The notes beneath the pieces were generated by a model that saw only the letters and a list, made by a program, of their open reading frames with translations, had not been told where the DNA came from and did no database searches. A DNA stretch of 42,269 nucleotides from a virus: positions 1 to 42,269 of IMG/VR virus record IMGVR_UViG_3300030098_004965, one strand, 5' to 3'. This document shows positions 21,352 to 31,075 of the stretch, piece by piece (the first letter of the stretch is position 1; the number at the start of each line of letters is the position of its first letter). The translations under genes and the position numbers were made by a program.

Positions 21352-21926
21352 CAGTTTGACGCCTTTAAGTGCATTAATAGAAGAACCATGCCGACCAAGA
21401 ACAGGCCTACGATAATGACCTTACCTGACTCAATAGCAATTTTTTTGAGTAGTGAGCGTTGTTGAAGCGCCTCTCTTGCTCGGCGCTCATCAGCCAGCTT
21501 TTTACCCTCGGCAAGCCTCTTTTTTTGTTTGGCCTTTGCCTCGGCCTGTTTCTCGATAATGGTGTCCCAGCAGTCGGCACCAAAACGCTTATTTACAGCA
21601 ATTGAAAGCGACTTAATTTGTTGAGCCATTTGACGCTCTTGAATCTCAATACTGGCAATACTTGCCAAAGACGTTGGGTCATCGTCTCCTTCAGCCCCTA
21701 ACTTAAACCGAATTAGCTTTTCCCACGGGCTAGGCTTTTTGGACTTCGCTTTATTTTTTGCTCGGATCGCTTTTTTCGCGTTGTCGTGAGACGTCATCAG
21801 CCGATCGATCGACCCAGCAATCTCGCTTATATCCTTGGCGCTATCGAGACCCTGACGACAGAGTTGAACAGCTTTGGTGACACTTGAAATAGCCCCGCCT
21901 ATGGCTGCTAGGGTCAAAGCGTCCAT
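21351..21926 (-). CDS. C-terminally membrane-anchored protein of the lysis/tail region
   Basis: The 191-residue protein has a glycine/alanine-rich N terminus (MDALTLAAIGGAISSVTKAV), a basic central part ('AIRAKNKAKSKKPSPWEK'), a helical segment with 'AEAKAKQKKRLAEGKKLADERRAR', and a C-terminal membrane helix ('VIIVGLFLVGMVLLLMHL'). I recall similar proteins from marine phages without known function. It stands between the exported protein and the lysis genes. Confidence 0.6.
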   Translation of the reverse strand: MDALTLAAIGGAISSVTKAVQLCRQGLDSAKDISEIAGSIDRLMTSHDNAKKAIRAKNKAKSKKPSPWEKLIRFKLGAEGDDDPTSLASIASIEIQERQMAQQIKSLSIAVNKRFGADCWDTIIEKQAEAKAKQKKRLAEGKKLADERRAREALQQRSLLKKIAIESGKVIIVGLFLVGMVLLLMHLKASN

Positions 21927-22234
21927 TTTATCTTCTGCCCTTTAACCTTTGGAATTTTCAGTTTGAAATTTTCTCCCGAAGCCATCGGGCATAAAAAACC
22001 ATCGACCTTCCGAACAATCATCATCGTCCAGCTCCCAGTTTTTGGATTAGACAACAGCAACATCCCGTTCTTCTTGTCCGATCCCAGATCACCGCCAGCC
22101 ACCTCGCTCTCACCAAACTGCCTCATAAATTCCGCGAACCCATCGATGGGGTCGAAGCACACCATCGCCTTTGCTGGCGGCACAAAAAAAGCCGCCACAA
22201 GGGCGACTGTTAGGGCGGCAAGGATAAGTCTCAC
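21914..22234 (-). CDS. Exported small protein
   Basis: The 106-residue product (MRLILAALTVALVAAFFVPP...) has a classic signal peptide with cleavage near 'PAKA-MVCF'. Two cysteines follow (CFDPIDG, FLCPMA). It starts at GTG overlapping the previous stop (GTGA). The mature part 'GDLGSDKKNGMLLLSNPKTGSWTMMIVRKVDGFLCP' is a beta-rich periplasmic domain of unknown function, possibly lysis-related or an envelope modifier. Confidence 0.65.
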   Translation of the reverse strand: MRLILAALTVALVAAFFVPPAKAMVCFDPIDGFAEFMRQFGESEVAGGDLGSDKKNGMLLLSNPKTGSWTMMIVRKVDGFLCPMASGENFKLKIPKVKGQKIKWTL

Positions 22235-22524
22235 GATGGAGGGGTTGGAAAAGTTATTGTTCCCAGAATGCTCTCATCGTCGTATTGAGCCGGAAGCGCC
22301 CGTAACTCAGCGCGGTACTGGGTCCAAGCGCCACTCATGGCTGGAGAGTCCGGTAGAGACATCCAATCGCTCTCAGCTAAGAGTTGATCGCGCTGCCGCC
22401 GCAGTGCCTCAAATGCTGCGGCTGGTTTTTGCGCCTCAATCGCTGCTTCTGCGGCGTCACGCGCCGCCTCTTCCGCATCAGTAAATTGGACGCGTGTTCC
22501 CTCAATATTATGGTATCTAGGCAT
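22231..22524 (-). CDS. Tail fibre assembly chaperone-like protein
   Basis: The 97-residue protein has an acidic N-terminal half and the C-terminal pattern 'RRQRDQLLAESDWMSLPDSP...WTQYRAELRALP', which is typical of phage tail-fibre assembly chaperones. It is encoded right after the fibre gene, overlapping its stop, the normal place for such a chaperone. Confidence 0.78.
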   Translation of the reverse strand: MPRYHNIEGTRVQFTDAEEAARDAAEAAIEAQKPAAAFEALRRQRDQLLAESDWMSLPDSPAMSGAWTQYRAELRALPAQYDDESILGTITFPTPPS

Positions 22525-23827
22525 TTTTCACTCCATAGACATTGATCTGGCCGGTCTCTATGTTGCCGGAACTGAAAGACAGCCTAATTGCATCGACATC
22601 AGCGGCGCTATCTCTCACAGCTCCACCTTTTGCAATTTGCACAACACTTTCGGGCGTACTTGATTGGTACATTAAATCCCAGGTAATTTGAGTGTTTTTC
22701 GTGCTGGCTGGATCAAACAACCAAATATTTCCACCGACGCCGTGTTCGCCAGTTGCGCTCCCAATCTGGTTAGCAGCGCCTGACGAATTACCTGTTAAAC
22801 TAATTTTTGCGGCATCAAATCCGACGTCGCCATCTACACCACCATCCGAACCGTTTATTGTCGAGCTGTTGAATACCCAACTGTAGTCCGAACCGCCAGT
22901 ATCATAACTCGAACCGCCATCGGTAGATGTTAGCATGTCCAGATAGACCCCATCAGTAACTGGGGTAACATTGATCAGCATAAAGACGTAGGCATCATAG
23001 GCTGACGCATTAAATGATGTAAATGAATAAGTGGCGTCATCTGAAATTGTTGTCGCCGATATAAAGGTCCAAGCACCCCCGCCAGCTTCAGCCCACGTCA
23101 AGCCGCCAGTGTTGCCGGATTGCGCTGACAAAAAATAACCGTTCGTAGGCGCGTTCGAAACTTGCAGCCGCGCCTCATTTACTGCCTCGTCTGCAATTGC
23201 CGCCTGGACAACAGCGTCGTCTGCGATTTTAGCTGATGAGACCGCGTCGTCAGCAATCATGGCCGTAGCCACTGTTGACCAAGCCGGGTCGGTGCCATCG
23301 GTTGTCAGGACTGTATTTGCCGATCCAATCGCAAGACGCTCTGTCGCGCTTGCCCCGCGTTTTACGAGGTCGCCACGGGTCGTCAAAGGATCACTGTAGC
23401 TCGCTGTCGATACTACCGGACTCATCATCTGAAAATTTGTGCCATCGTAAATCAACGCAACCTTGGCCCCAGCAGCAATGTCGCCAGAGGCCAATGCTGT
23501 CGAAACATTTTTCTTAATTGCTTTAGCACCCAGCGCCGAGCCACCGTGAGGGGTCAAGTTAATGGTAGCTGCTCCGGTATTGCCGTTCGCGAAGTCGCCG
23601 ACAAACTCAAATCCATCATAAAGCGCGAAACCGGTATCGGCATTAATCGTAGCCGTATAAGTGTTCGTACCTGCAACAGCGACTGAGCCGTTGGTGTCCT
23701 TATGCCACCGGCTTATGCAGGCTTCGAGGCTACGAGCGCCGTTATTTAAAGTTGACGGTAATTGGTTCTCGGGAAATCGAGCTGTATTGCTATCTGCATC
23801 GACGCTGAGATCGTTAATTTCGGCCAT
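22517..23827 (-). CDS. Tail fibre / receptor-binding protein
   Basis: The 436-residue protein starts MAEINDLSVDADSNTARFPE, a common virion-attachment start of fibre proteins of this kind. A beta-repeat region ('GTNTYTATINADTGFALYDGFEFVG...') follows, then short repeats of 'IADDAV..A.IADEAV' (about 190-225) and a beta-sandwich C-terminal head (about 245-436) likely to bind the host receptor. The chaperone gene follows directly. Assignment from architecture. Confidence 0.75.
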   Translation of the reverse strand: MAEINDLSVDADSNTARFPENQLPSTLNNGARSLEACISRWHKDTNGSVAVAGTNTYTATINADTGFALYDGFEFVGDFANGNTGAATINLTPHGGSALGAKAIKKNVSTALASGDIAAGAKVALIYDGTNFQMMSPVVSTASYSDPLTTRGDLVKRGASATERLAIGSANTVLTTDGTDPAWSTVATAMIADDAVSSAKIADDAVVQAAIADEAVNEARLQVSNAPTNGYFLSAQSGNTGGLTWAEAGGGAWTFISATTISDDATYSFTSFNASAYDAYVFMLINVTPVTDGVYLDMLTSTDGGSSYDTGGSDYSWVFNSSTINGSDGGVDGDVGFDAAKISLTGNSSGAANQIGSATGEHGVGGNIWLFDPASTKNTQITWDLMYQSSTPESVVQIAKGGAVRDSAADVDAIRLSFSSGNIETGQINVYGVKNA

Positions 23828-23836
23828 GTGCTGTTC

Positions 23837-25813
23837 CTAAAACGGTGATAATTGAAATTGCTGTTCAGCTATTGTCGGCGTAACACGCCCGACCTTCTCT
23901 GACATTGCAGCAGATACAGAGCGCACCGCTTCATAGATACGGTCTACTTTGTTGCCTTTTAAAATGCTGGATATCTTCTTGGCATCAGCAACCGGTGTCA
24001 TCAGCATCTCTGCCATATACCGTGTCACGTTCTCTCGCGTTGCCTGTTCGCCATCATCACGCAATCGGGACACTAGGGAGCTTATAAAACCCTGCGGCGA
24101 CATTGCGGTAAGACCGCCTGCTTGTTTTTGCACGCGCTGAATAGCTTGGCGTAACGGTTCAGTACGTGATCCGCGCAGTATGTCGCCGGAGGTCTCTAGC
24201 ATCATCAGCTCGTCATCGAGCTTGCCTATAAATTGATTATATGCGCTCTCATCAGGTAATAGCGCGCGCAATATATCAGCACGTCCACCGGTCGTTATTT
24301 GACGCATGATGCGGGGTGCTTTGTTGTCTTTGTTCAATAAATCTTTAATTGAATAGGCGACGCCTTTTAAAACAGCGTCTTTCTCCCCGCGCGTCATCTG
24401 CTCGATGTCAGCTAACCCATATCCTAATTTTGTAGTATCCTGCGTGCGAAATAATTTGTGACCTTTTTCCATTGCTGATTTAAGAGCTGCGGGATCAGCA
24501 AAAGTGTTGCGCGCTGTTTTAAAAAGCCCTGCCGTGTCTACTTCTGGCCTATCCATAAGATCCGTAATTTCACGCTTTAATGCAGCAGCTCGCTGACCGA
24601 CCGCGCTGGTTTTACCCGTAAGCGAGTCCGTCTCATCGCCAATGACGTCGCCGAGACCCCGCCTTATCATCTCCCAAGTTCGAGGCGTAGCGTTTGCACC
24701 CAAGTCAAAATCATCCAAGCCCGATAACAGTTTTGCTTTGTTAACAGCTTTGCTGGCTATAAGCGGATCTTTGGCAAGTTTTTTGAGCTGATCCATAATG
24801 GGCAGCAGTGTCATATTATCAAAAGCGTCATTATACATTGGCGACGCAAGCTGCTGATATTTGGAAATATCGTTAAGCTCAAATGCCATGTATTTTTGAA
24901 ATGACATTTGAGTGCGCATTGCCCGTGTCAACGCGTCGTCTATTCTCGCACCTGCTCCGGCCTCGCGCGCTTTTAGTTGTGGCCTAATAATTTGCGCGCC
25001 TGGGCCACCCATAAAATTAGCGGCAGCAGTTTGTTCCTGCAGCCCCTCGGTGAGATCGCCGAGCCGCACGTCTTGGCGATTAATAGGTGAAACGTCATCT
25101 ATGCGTTGCTCCACGACGTCACTACCGTCCATCCGCGCGGTGTCTCGCACAATGTCGCGCGCTGTTTGTTTCGCCTCATTAGTACCCAACAGCCGAGCTG
25201 CACCTTTTCGCAGCGTTGGTCCCAGAACCTCTGTACCCGCGCGCATGACAGTGCCGCCAGTTGCGCCCATCAGAGCATTTTGACTTGCAGAGCGGATATC
25301 ATCTGCAATCGTGTCTTTTCCGGCCGTTTCAGACGTACCACTAACACCAGCACCATAAAGTGCGCCCTCACCGGTGCCCCTAAGTGCAGCCTGCCCCAGA
25401 CGGCCACCAAGCGACGCAGCGCGCGCCTGCCCAGCGCCAGGGATGAACATTGTCGGCAACGCGCCTGCCACCTCGGCAGCTATCGCTTTACCAGGGTTTG
25501 CCGCTCGATAGCCCTCAACACCGGCTCGCTCTTGCGCTAGGGCGTCTGCATAGGTCTCGTCTGTAAACGCTGAGCGCAAGCCGGCAATGGCTTCATCACC
25601 AAAACCAAATGACAGACCTTGACCCATTGTGCGAAAGAAATTTCCCCAGGACGATGCATCCTCGTTTAGATCGTCGAGAGAATACGCTTTACCTAATTGC
25701 TTCTTTGTTGCTTGCTGGACAAATTGATTAATCTTTTGATCCGGCACACCTCGCTTTCTTTGTTCAGCAACCTTTCTAAGCAAAAATAAAACGTGCTTGG
25801 ATGATGGTTCCAT
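23837..25813 (-). CDS. Large internal virion / ejection protein
   Basis: The protein of about 658 residues starts MEPSSKHVLFLLRKV at ATG 25813 (TTG 25819 is an alternative). It has a Gly/Ala-rich, hydrophobic region at about 55-200 ('GQGLSFGFGDEAIAGLRSAF', 'AEVAGALPTMFIPGAGQ') and a long helical C-terminal half. This is the pattern of internal proteins ejected with DNA in podoviruses. It is third in a row of such genes. Confidence 0.6.
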   Translation of the reverse strand: MEPSSKHVLFLLRKVAEQRKRGVPDQKINQFVQQATKKQLGKAYSLDDLNEDASSWGNFFRTMGQGLSFGFGDEAIAGLRSAFTDETYADALAQERAGVEGYRAANPGKAIAAEVAGALPTMFIPGAGQARAASLGGRLGQAALRGTGEGALYGAGVSGTSETAGKDTIADDIRSASQNALMGATGGTVMRAGTEVLGPTLRKGAARLLGTNEAKQTARDIVRDTARMDGSDVVEQRIDDVSPINRQDVRLGDLTEGLQEQTAAANFMGGPGAQIIRPQLKAREAGAGARIDDALTRAMRTQMSFQKYMAFELNDISKYQQLASPMYNDAFDNMTLLPIMDQLKKLAKDPLIASKAVNKAKLLSGLDDFDLGANATPRTWEMIRRGLGDVIGDETDSLTGKTSAVGQRAAALKREITDLMDRPEVDTAGLFKTARNTFADPAALKSAMEKGHKLFRTQDTTKLGYGLADIEQMTRGEKDAVLKGVAYSIKDLLNKDNKAPRIMRQITTGGRADILRALLPDESAYNQFIGKLDDELMMLETSGDILRGSRTEPLRQAIQRVQKQAGGLTAMSPQGFISSLVSRLRDDGEQATRENVTRYMAEMLMTPVADAKKISSILKGNKVDRIYEAVRSVSAAMSEKVGRVTPTIAEQQFQLSPF

Positions 25814-25819
25814 TATCAA

Positions 25820-27034
25820 TTACCCGCCATACATGAAATCGTCTGCAGAGACATTAGGTTCGCCGCCAGCTCTCGACCTGTTTAGCCTGCTGCTCGGTAT
25901 AATTACTGAATCAGGATTAAGAGCAAAACGTCCCGCCTCTGCGCGGTAGAATGTCCTTAAATTGTCTGCGTTCTGTTGCGCTTTTTGGCCTAGTTTAAGG
26001 ACCAGTTTCCGCATTTGTTTTGCCGTATCTGTGTCAATTACGCGGCCCTCGGTAATTCTTTCCATTTGTAATTGTGCCCGTTTAGCCAGAGAAATAATTT
26101 CACGGCCTAACGCAATCTCACCTTCTCTCACCACACTGTCGGGATCGAGGGCTGTAATCGTCGTATACAATGTCACCAAATCACCGACACCGCTGGTGTC
26201 CCCTGTGTCCAGCATACGTTGCGCTTCTTGCGCAGCTCCAATAATTTTTGATGTAGAGCTGATGCGCTTGCCGTATTCATCACGCAGTTTCGTCGTGTTT
26301 GCGAATTTATCTTTTCGTATAGACCCCAAAGCAGTGTTAACTGTTTTGGCATCTCCAGAAGACATTGCGACCCGTAATTGTTGGAATTCGCCATTGGTAA
26401 GTTTTAAACCAAGGCTTTCTTCAATACGCGCTTTCGCGTCTTGACCTGTTCCTCCACCCAAGCTGTCCAACATCGCTTGCTGCTGCCGCGCTGCTTCTCT
26501 GCCCTTAATTATCTCGCCAATGGCCCCAGGCACTAACGCCTCCGGCCCGTACTTTTGAATTAACGCTTGCTCTCGCGCTTTCTTTTCAGCGGCCAATTGC
26601 GACGCTTGATAGTCTGCTGCGAATTGAGTAAGCGCGGGGCCGATCTGAGATCCGAGCGACACGGGAAAGCGCGTAGGACCGCCGCCAATTTTACTAGCAG
26701 CTCCTAACAAGCCTGCACCGACGTTAGCATTCAACAACCCGCCGCCTGCGGCCGGAGCTGCAGCGGCCATCGAGGGCGCAGCGGCCGGTTTTGCTTGCTG
26801 CATAGGCTGGCGCTGCGCCATTGGCTGACGCTGCGGCATTGGCTGGATCTGCGGTGCGGCCGTTGGCATCGGTGGACGTTGTTGGCCTGGAAATACTGGC
26901 GCTGCGCTCGTAGGCACAGGGCGCGGCATTACTGCGCCAGGGATCATGCGAGGTGTCGTGATGCTGCTCATGCTGCGCGTTGCGCCAAGAGGTGGACGCA
27001 GGTCATCGACGTAAATTGGAGCCATTCTCGCCAT
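25820..27034 (-). CDS. Internal virion protein with Pro/Gln repeat
   Basis: The 404-residue protein has a low-complexity head region with repeats of 'PMPQRQPMAQRQPMQQ' (about 63-80) and alanine/proline runs, then a helical body. ATG 27034 overlaps the previous stop (TAATG). Its place and composition match internal or ejection proteins. No enzyme motif is seen. Confidence 0.55.
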   Translation of the reverse strand: MARMAPIYVDDLRPPLGATRSMSSITTPRMIPGAVMPRPVPTSAAPVFPGQQRPPMPTAAPQIQPMPQRQPMAQRQPMQQAKPAAAPSMAAAAPAAGGGLLNANVGAGLLGAASKIGGGPTRFPVSLGSQIGPALTQFAADYQASQLAAEKKAREQALIQKYGPEALVPGAIGEIIKGREAARQQQAMLDSLGGGTGQDAKARIEESLGLKLTNGEFQQLRVAMSSGDAKTVNTALGSIRKDKFANTTKLRDEYGKRISSTSKIIGAAQEAQRMLDTGDTSGVGDLVTLYTTITALDPDSVVREGEIALGREIISLAKRAQLQMERITEGRVIDTDTAKQMRKLVLKLGQKAQQNADNLRTFYRAEAGRFALNPDSVIIPSSRLNRSRAGGEPNVSADDFMYGG

Positions 27035-27912
27035 TACAGCAGCCCTCCAAGCGCACCGAGACCACCCAGTGCCCAGGTGCCGAAGTTACCAGCACCCATG
27101 CCCAGCCGACCGGCTGCGCCGAGACCGGCTAGACCGCCGGAGAGCATGTTCGCTCCTCGGTTGCTGAAATATGGCGTTGTCGTATTTTGCGTGCCACCAT
27201 AGCCACCCTGGATCATTGCTAGATACTGACCAAGCTTGTTGTACGGCTTGGTCTGCTCAAAATTAAATCTGTCGATATCAGCCGACAGCTCTGCTTGCGC
27301 CTGCGCGTCGTAGATCGATCCGACGTCACCTAGCTGCTTGATGTCGTCATAGTCGGCTTGTGCAAACGCTGGCGCGAGCTGCATCGCCTGATCTTGCAAT
27401 TGGCGCTCACGACCATAGTCGGCATATGAGAGCTGGCTTGCGACGTTGCCCAGGTTCTTTGCCAGGGTATCCTGCGCTTGATCCTGCATGGTTTGATACG
27501 CGTTTGAGCCGTAGCGGCCTGCACGCTCAAATGTAGAGTCTATGCCAGGGCGTATTGCCTCCTGATAATTGCGCGTGATACCGGAACTAGCGGCGTCGAT
27601 GGCCGACTGCAGGTAAGGGTTGTTGTTGAGGTAGTTACCCTGCATCGTGTTCATCAATTGGTCTTGGGCAGTATTTAAAAGCGGCGAACCCATATTGGCG
27701 CGCGTCTCTTGCAAATCGAGTGCCGTCTGCGTTTGCGTGCTAAACGGCGCTACCGTCGCACCCTCAAAATATTGAGGCACATCTGACTCGTAGAGGTTCT
27801 GAGCTTCCTCAAAACCTTGTTCTAAATAGGGCTGCTGCTTATCCCACGGCGCGCTGCTTGTTGTTTGCGTCACATATTGCGGGCGTCGATCACCACCACC
27901 AACACTACTCAT
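27034..27912 (-). CDS. Minor virion protein, probably ejection-related
   Basis: The 292-residue protein (MSSVGGGDRRPQYVTQTTSS...) has 'NNNPYLQSAIDAASSGITRNYQEAIRPGID' (about 95-125), a helical middle, and a very Gly/Ala/Leu-rich C terminus ('MLSGGLAGLGAAGRLGMGAG...LGGLGALGGLL') that could insert in membranes. I recall similar proteins in many podovirus-like phages just downstream of neck genes, annotated as internal or injected proteins. Confidence 0.6.
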   Translation of the reverse strand: MSSVGGGDRRPQYVTQTTSSAPWDKQQPYLEQGFEEAQNLYESDVPQYFEGATVAPFSTQTQTALDLQETRANMGSPLLNTAQDQLMNTMQGNYLNNNPYLQSAIDAASSGITRNYQEAIRPGIDSTFERAGRYGSNAYQTMQDQAQDTLAKNLGNVASQLSYADYGRERQLQDQAMQLAPAFAQADYDDIKQLGDVGSIYDAQAQAELSADIDRFNFEQTKPYNKLGQYLAMIQGGYGGTQNTTTPYFSNRGANMLSGGLAGLGAAGRLGMGAGNFGTWALGGLGALGGLL

Positions 27913-28354
27913 GATTCACTTCCTTTAACCAATTGCTATATTCCTCACCGTGCTTCTGGTGATAAAATTCGTTTAATTCTTTTGTGACCTGCACGGCGTG
28001 TTCGTGACCGCCGCAGATCTGCGCGACGGTGCCCACGATCTGTTCGAGGGCCTCGCGATACACAAACCCAAATTCATTTTTCCAGCCGTTGCTGGCATTC
28101 CAGAGAAGCATCGAGCTGCTCATAATCGGCACCAGCCAATTTGAGTAACGTATAAAAAACATGTTTTTTGGCAGCTCCACCAGCGACAGGTGCAGCAGCC
28201 GCGTCATGCTCTCTGAATCACTCACGTCGCCGTCAACAAAGTCATCGGCTATCTGCGAGATCTCACTTATATCGTGCAAAAACTTGACGGCCTGCATCTC
28301 GCCCTTGCACCACTTCACATAGAGCTGATGCTCTTCTTCAGCCGAGAACGGCAT
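27905..28354 (-). CDS. Hypothetical structural-region protein
   Basis: The 149-residue protein starts MPFSAEEEHQLYVKWCKGEM at ATG 28354; ATG 28381 would add nine residues. It is acidic and helical with a hydrophobic stretch 'NMFFIRYSNWLVPIMSSSMLLW' and a C-terminal 'EFYHQKHGEEYSNWLKEV'. It overlaps genes on both sides. Not recognised. Confidence 0.55.
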   Translation of the reverse strand: MPFSAEEEHQLYVKWCKGEMQAVKFLHDISEISQIADDFVDGDVSDSESMTRLLHLSLVELPKNMFFIRYSNWLVPIMSSSMLLWNASNGWKNEFGFVYREALEQIVGTVAQICGGHEHAVQVTKELNEFYHQKHGEEYSNWLKEVNHE

Positions 28355-28673
28355 AACTGAAGGTCCGGTCGGTTTGACCATTGTTGGCGTGCGCGATCGT
28401 GAACGTCTGCTTACCCACGCTGCTCACATACATGGTGCCAGCGCCCTGCTCGGCTGCGGCATTGGCCGTGGAGGGCATAAACAGCACCATGCTGTTACCG
28501 CCCACCCTGGCGTCAGTGACCGCTGTGGAGGCCGCAGAGGCCGTCAGCGTGACGCTGCCGGTCGCGTTGATCTTGCCATCCCGCAGCTCATTTATGGCAT
28601 TGCTCATAACGCGCCGGTGTTCGACGTCGCTGCCGTGACTAACCGGTACTGGCAGAAAACCCTGGTTGCTCAT
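28338..28673 (-). CDS. Small beta-rich virion protein
   Basis: The 111-residue protein reads MSNQGFLPVPVSHGSDVEHR, then 'DGKINATGSVTLTASAASTAVTDARVGGNSMVLFMPSTANAA' and ends 'KQTFTIAHANNGQTDRTFSYAVLG'. This is a beta-rich repeat-like fold seen in many unannotated phage head/tail proteins. ATG overlaps the previous stop (ATGA). Possibly a decoration or tail-associated protein. Confidence 0.6.
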   Translation of the reverse strand: MSNQGFLPVPVSHGSDVEHRRVMSNAINELRDGKINATGSVTLTASAASTAVTDARVGGNSMVLFMPSTANAAAEQGAGTMYVSSVGKQTFTIAHANNGQTDRTFSYAVLG

Positions 28674-30139
28674 CGAGCGCCTCGGCCCTTCCAGGTAACG
28701 TCACACCCTTGGGCGTGATCAAACCCACCACTAATATTAACCCTGACGCGGTGATAGCGATTGTCTTCGCGCACAGGCGCGTCGCCGGAGGTGTTGAGTG
28801 AAACAGCGCTGCCAAAACTGGCCGTGTCGGTGCCCTTGTTTCTGTTTGCCATCTGAACAGTAGCAACGGCGTCAGATCCCTCGATAATGGGACGCACTTT
28901 ATTTATAAAACAGCGCCGCCCTGGCAGAGGTTGAAACTCCGACGTCTCAATTGTTGCCGCCAAGCCGGTGCCGGTAAATCGCGCTAGGTTGTGGCTCGTA
29001 TCGAATGCGGTGAGCTGCAGCCTGCCACCCATCCAGGCGCGACTATCAAGCGAAAAGGCCATGCCATCGATACCCGTCGATGAATCGACAATCGCGTCTA
29101 ACCCTTCAAGGGTATAACCGCTCGTCAGCGTGCGCGCGATTATCTCGTGATTAAAGCTGCCCGTTGACCACTTATTATTGACCCAATCGTACATAATTAA
29201 TTTGTTAGGCGTGCCACTGGTGTGACCGCTGCCTGGGTAGCTGACGATGTATAAGTGATTGATTGGATCAATGGCGCTTGTAACCCGCGACAGGTACGCC
29301 TGATCGAAATCATTAGCGAATGTTTTGTCTACTTTGTTAGCCCCGATTGCGGTGGTCTTTGTGCCGTCTTCGAGCATATAGAAACCGTCATCAGACCAGA
29401 AGAAAACCATGCGGCCGAGCGCTGCGATACTGCCCGACACCTGCGTGCCTCGACTTTGTGACACTTCGTTAGAGCTAAAGATCAACGGCGTGCCTTGATA
29501 GTCGAGCCGGAAGATTGAGCGGTCTTGAAAGACCAGCCCAAATTCACCACCGACCAGTCCCGTAACGGCACCGCCGCCGCCGACAAAGTCGTTGAAATCA
29601 GCCTGCGTAGTCTGGCTCGGCGTCCACGTCTCGGCGTTATCGAGACCTGACCAATAGACGCGGTTCTGATAGGACGTGCCGCCTGATTCCGCGTCGCCCA
29701 GCATGACAAACCCGCGCACGACTGCGACGTGCCTCGCTTTGGGCGGTGAGCCGCCAAGGGCCGACCAGCTCGTGCTGCTGCCCAAGGTCCACTTCTGCGG
29801 CGCTTCATCGCGGCACACCGCAATCATGGTGTCGCCGAACTGCGCGAATTGCCAGTTGGTGTCCTCGGCTAAACTGAAACTATCGTTGGTCTCATCGAAC
29901 ACTGCGCCGTTGAGCCGGTACAAACTGGTGCCGTCTCCGGCAAACAGGTACACCGCGCCGTCACTGGCTTGTCCTGACCCCGCTCCGCGTGCCCGTGCGT
30001 TAAGTGGCGTCGTGCTAAACGCTGATATAGCGCTCAGCTCGCGATAGCCCATCGCCGTCGGGATTACGTTATTGGCTACGGTCGCGCCTGGGTTGCCGAA
30101 TGCTGGCTGGTCGGGGAGATACTCTCCAAACCTGATCAC
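28670..30139 (-). CDS. Neck/tail accessory protein, P22 gp10-like
   Basis: The 489-residue protein is rich in beta strands, with propeller-like repeats ('AVYLFAGDGTSLYRL', 'MIAVCRDEAPQKWTL', 'RVYWSGLDNAETWTP', 'LGRMVFFWSDDGFYML'). This layout and its position after the gp4-like adaptor fit the DNA-stabilisation/tail accessory factor gp10 of P22-like necks, which closes the portal after packaging. GTG start overlaps the previous stop (GTGA). Confidence 0.6.
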   Translation of the reverse strand: MIRFGEYLPDQPAFGNPGATVANNVIPTAMGYRELSAISAFSTTPLNARARGAGSGQASDGAVYLFAGDGTSLYRLNGAVFDETNDSFSLAEDTNWQFAQFGDTMIAVCRDEAPQKWTLGSSTSWSALGGSPPKARHVAVVRGFVMLGDAESGGTSYQNRVYWSGLDNAETWTPSQTTQADFNDFVGGGGAVTGLVGGEFGLVFQDRSIFRLDYQGTPLIFSSNEVSQSRGTQVSGSIAALGRMVFFWSDDGFYMLEDGTKTTAIGANKVDKTFANDFDQAYLSRVTSAIDPINHLYIVSYPGSGHTSGTPNKLIMYDWVNNKWSTGSFNHEIIARTLTSGYTLEGLDAIVDSSTGIDGMAFSLDSRAWMGGRLQLTAFDTSHNLARFTGTGLAATIETSEFQPLPGRRCFINKVRPIIEGSDAVATVQMANRNKGTDTASFGSAVSLNTSGDAPVREDNRYHRVRVNISGGFDHAQGCDVTWKGRGAR

Positions 30140-30750
30140 GTCGCAGTTACCGCTAACGGCGAGCCGCTGAGCGCCTCTGCATCATCCTGGGCCTGCACCT
30201 CTTGTATGATCTCGGCATAGCGCGACTGCCAGACGGCGAGACGCTCGTCGTTTTGCAAAAACGGCTCGGCCTCGACTAGGGCACCAAACAAAAGCGCGCC
30301 TGGGAGATCCTCGGTGATAAAATTGGTTTCGTTGCTCGTTGCGGCGAGAGCTGTCAGCTTTTTGTAGTAAGTGCCCTTGACCGTATAGTCGCTGTTGGGG
30401 AACGGGCCAAAGATAAAGCTCGCGCCCTCCCTCGCGTAATATACCGGCTTGGCGTCGGAGCTGCGCGTCGGATAGTTCTCATATATATATGACACGCTTT
30501 TACGCTGCAGCGGCTGAGCTGGGCTGGTGTCAATATAAAAGTATTTGGCCTCAACATAACCCGACGGCACACTTATGGTGCCGCTGCTGATCGTTGCGCT
30601 TAGTGCGGTTTCCATATCAGCAACGCGCAGGTCGCGATAAATACGGTTTTCGGCCATCGTTAAAAAGTCGGTGATCTGGTTTGTGAGATCCGACCGGTCG
30701 AGATAGTCAGCAACCGCCGCTTTGATGTTGGTGTAATTGTTGAGCGCCAC
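30136..30750 (-). CDS. Head-tail adaptor (P22 gp4-like)
   Basis: The 204-residue protein begins MALNNYTNIKAAVADYLDRS with 'DFLTMAENRIYRDLRV' (about 28-45), the recognisable start of gp4-like adaptors that bind below the portal ring. The middle is beta-rich ('GTISVPSGYVEAKYFYI', 'FIFGPFPNSDYTVKGTYYKKL') and the C-terminal helix has 'EAEPFLQNDERLAVWQSRYAEII'. GTG 30750 follows GGAGCTAACAA. Confidence 0.8.
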   Translation of the reverse strand: MALNNYTNIKAAVADYLDRSDLTNQITDFLTMAENRIYRDLRVADMETALSATISSGTISVPSGYVEAKYFYIDTSPAQPLQRKSVSYIYENYPTRSSDAKPVYYAREGASFIFGPFPNSDYTVKGTYYKKLTALAATSNETNFITEDLPGALLFGALVEAEPFLQNDERLAVWQSRYAEIIQEVQAQDDAEALSGSPLAVTAT

Positions 30751-30760
30751 TTGTTAGCTC

Positions 30761-31075
30761 CTACATCCGGCCGCCGCTTGTGCGCAGCCATTTGTTGTTT
30801 GGGTCGTTTAATTTTTTCCGCAAATACTTTTGACGGTCTGTCCCTTGCAGCGACAAAAAATTGACGCCGTCGTCTTTCATCCACTGCTCGATAACGACCA
30901 AGGGGATCGACGCGACGCGTTTCAGATCCTTGGACTTGCTATAGCCATTCGTGCCGTCGTTGAGCGAGCGCTTGTTGTTGTTGATAATATCCTCAACATC
31001 TTGCACTCGCTCGACGGTTACCTGACCGGCTGAATCGTCTTCGTGCCAGCGTGTTTGGACCCAATCGTTGGTCAT
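30761..31075 (-). CDS. Conserved small structural-region protein
   Basis: The 104-residue protein (MTNDWVQTRWHEDDSAGQVT...) carries 'DVEDIINNNKRSLNDG', 'VASIPLVVIEQWMKDDGVNFLSL' and a basic C terminus 'RKKLNDPNNKWLRTSGG'. I have seen similar unannotated proteins beside coat and adaptor genes of marine phages. Probably a minor head or connector component. Confidence 0.6.
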   Translation of the reverse strand: MTNDWVQTRWHEDDSAGQVTVERVQDVEDIINNNKRSLNDGTNGYSKSKDLKRVASIPLVVIEQWMKDDGVNFLSLQGTDRQKYLRKKLNDPNNKWLRTSGGRM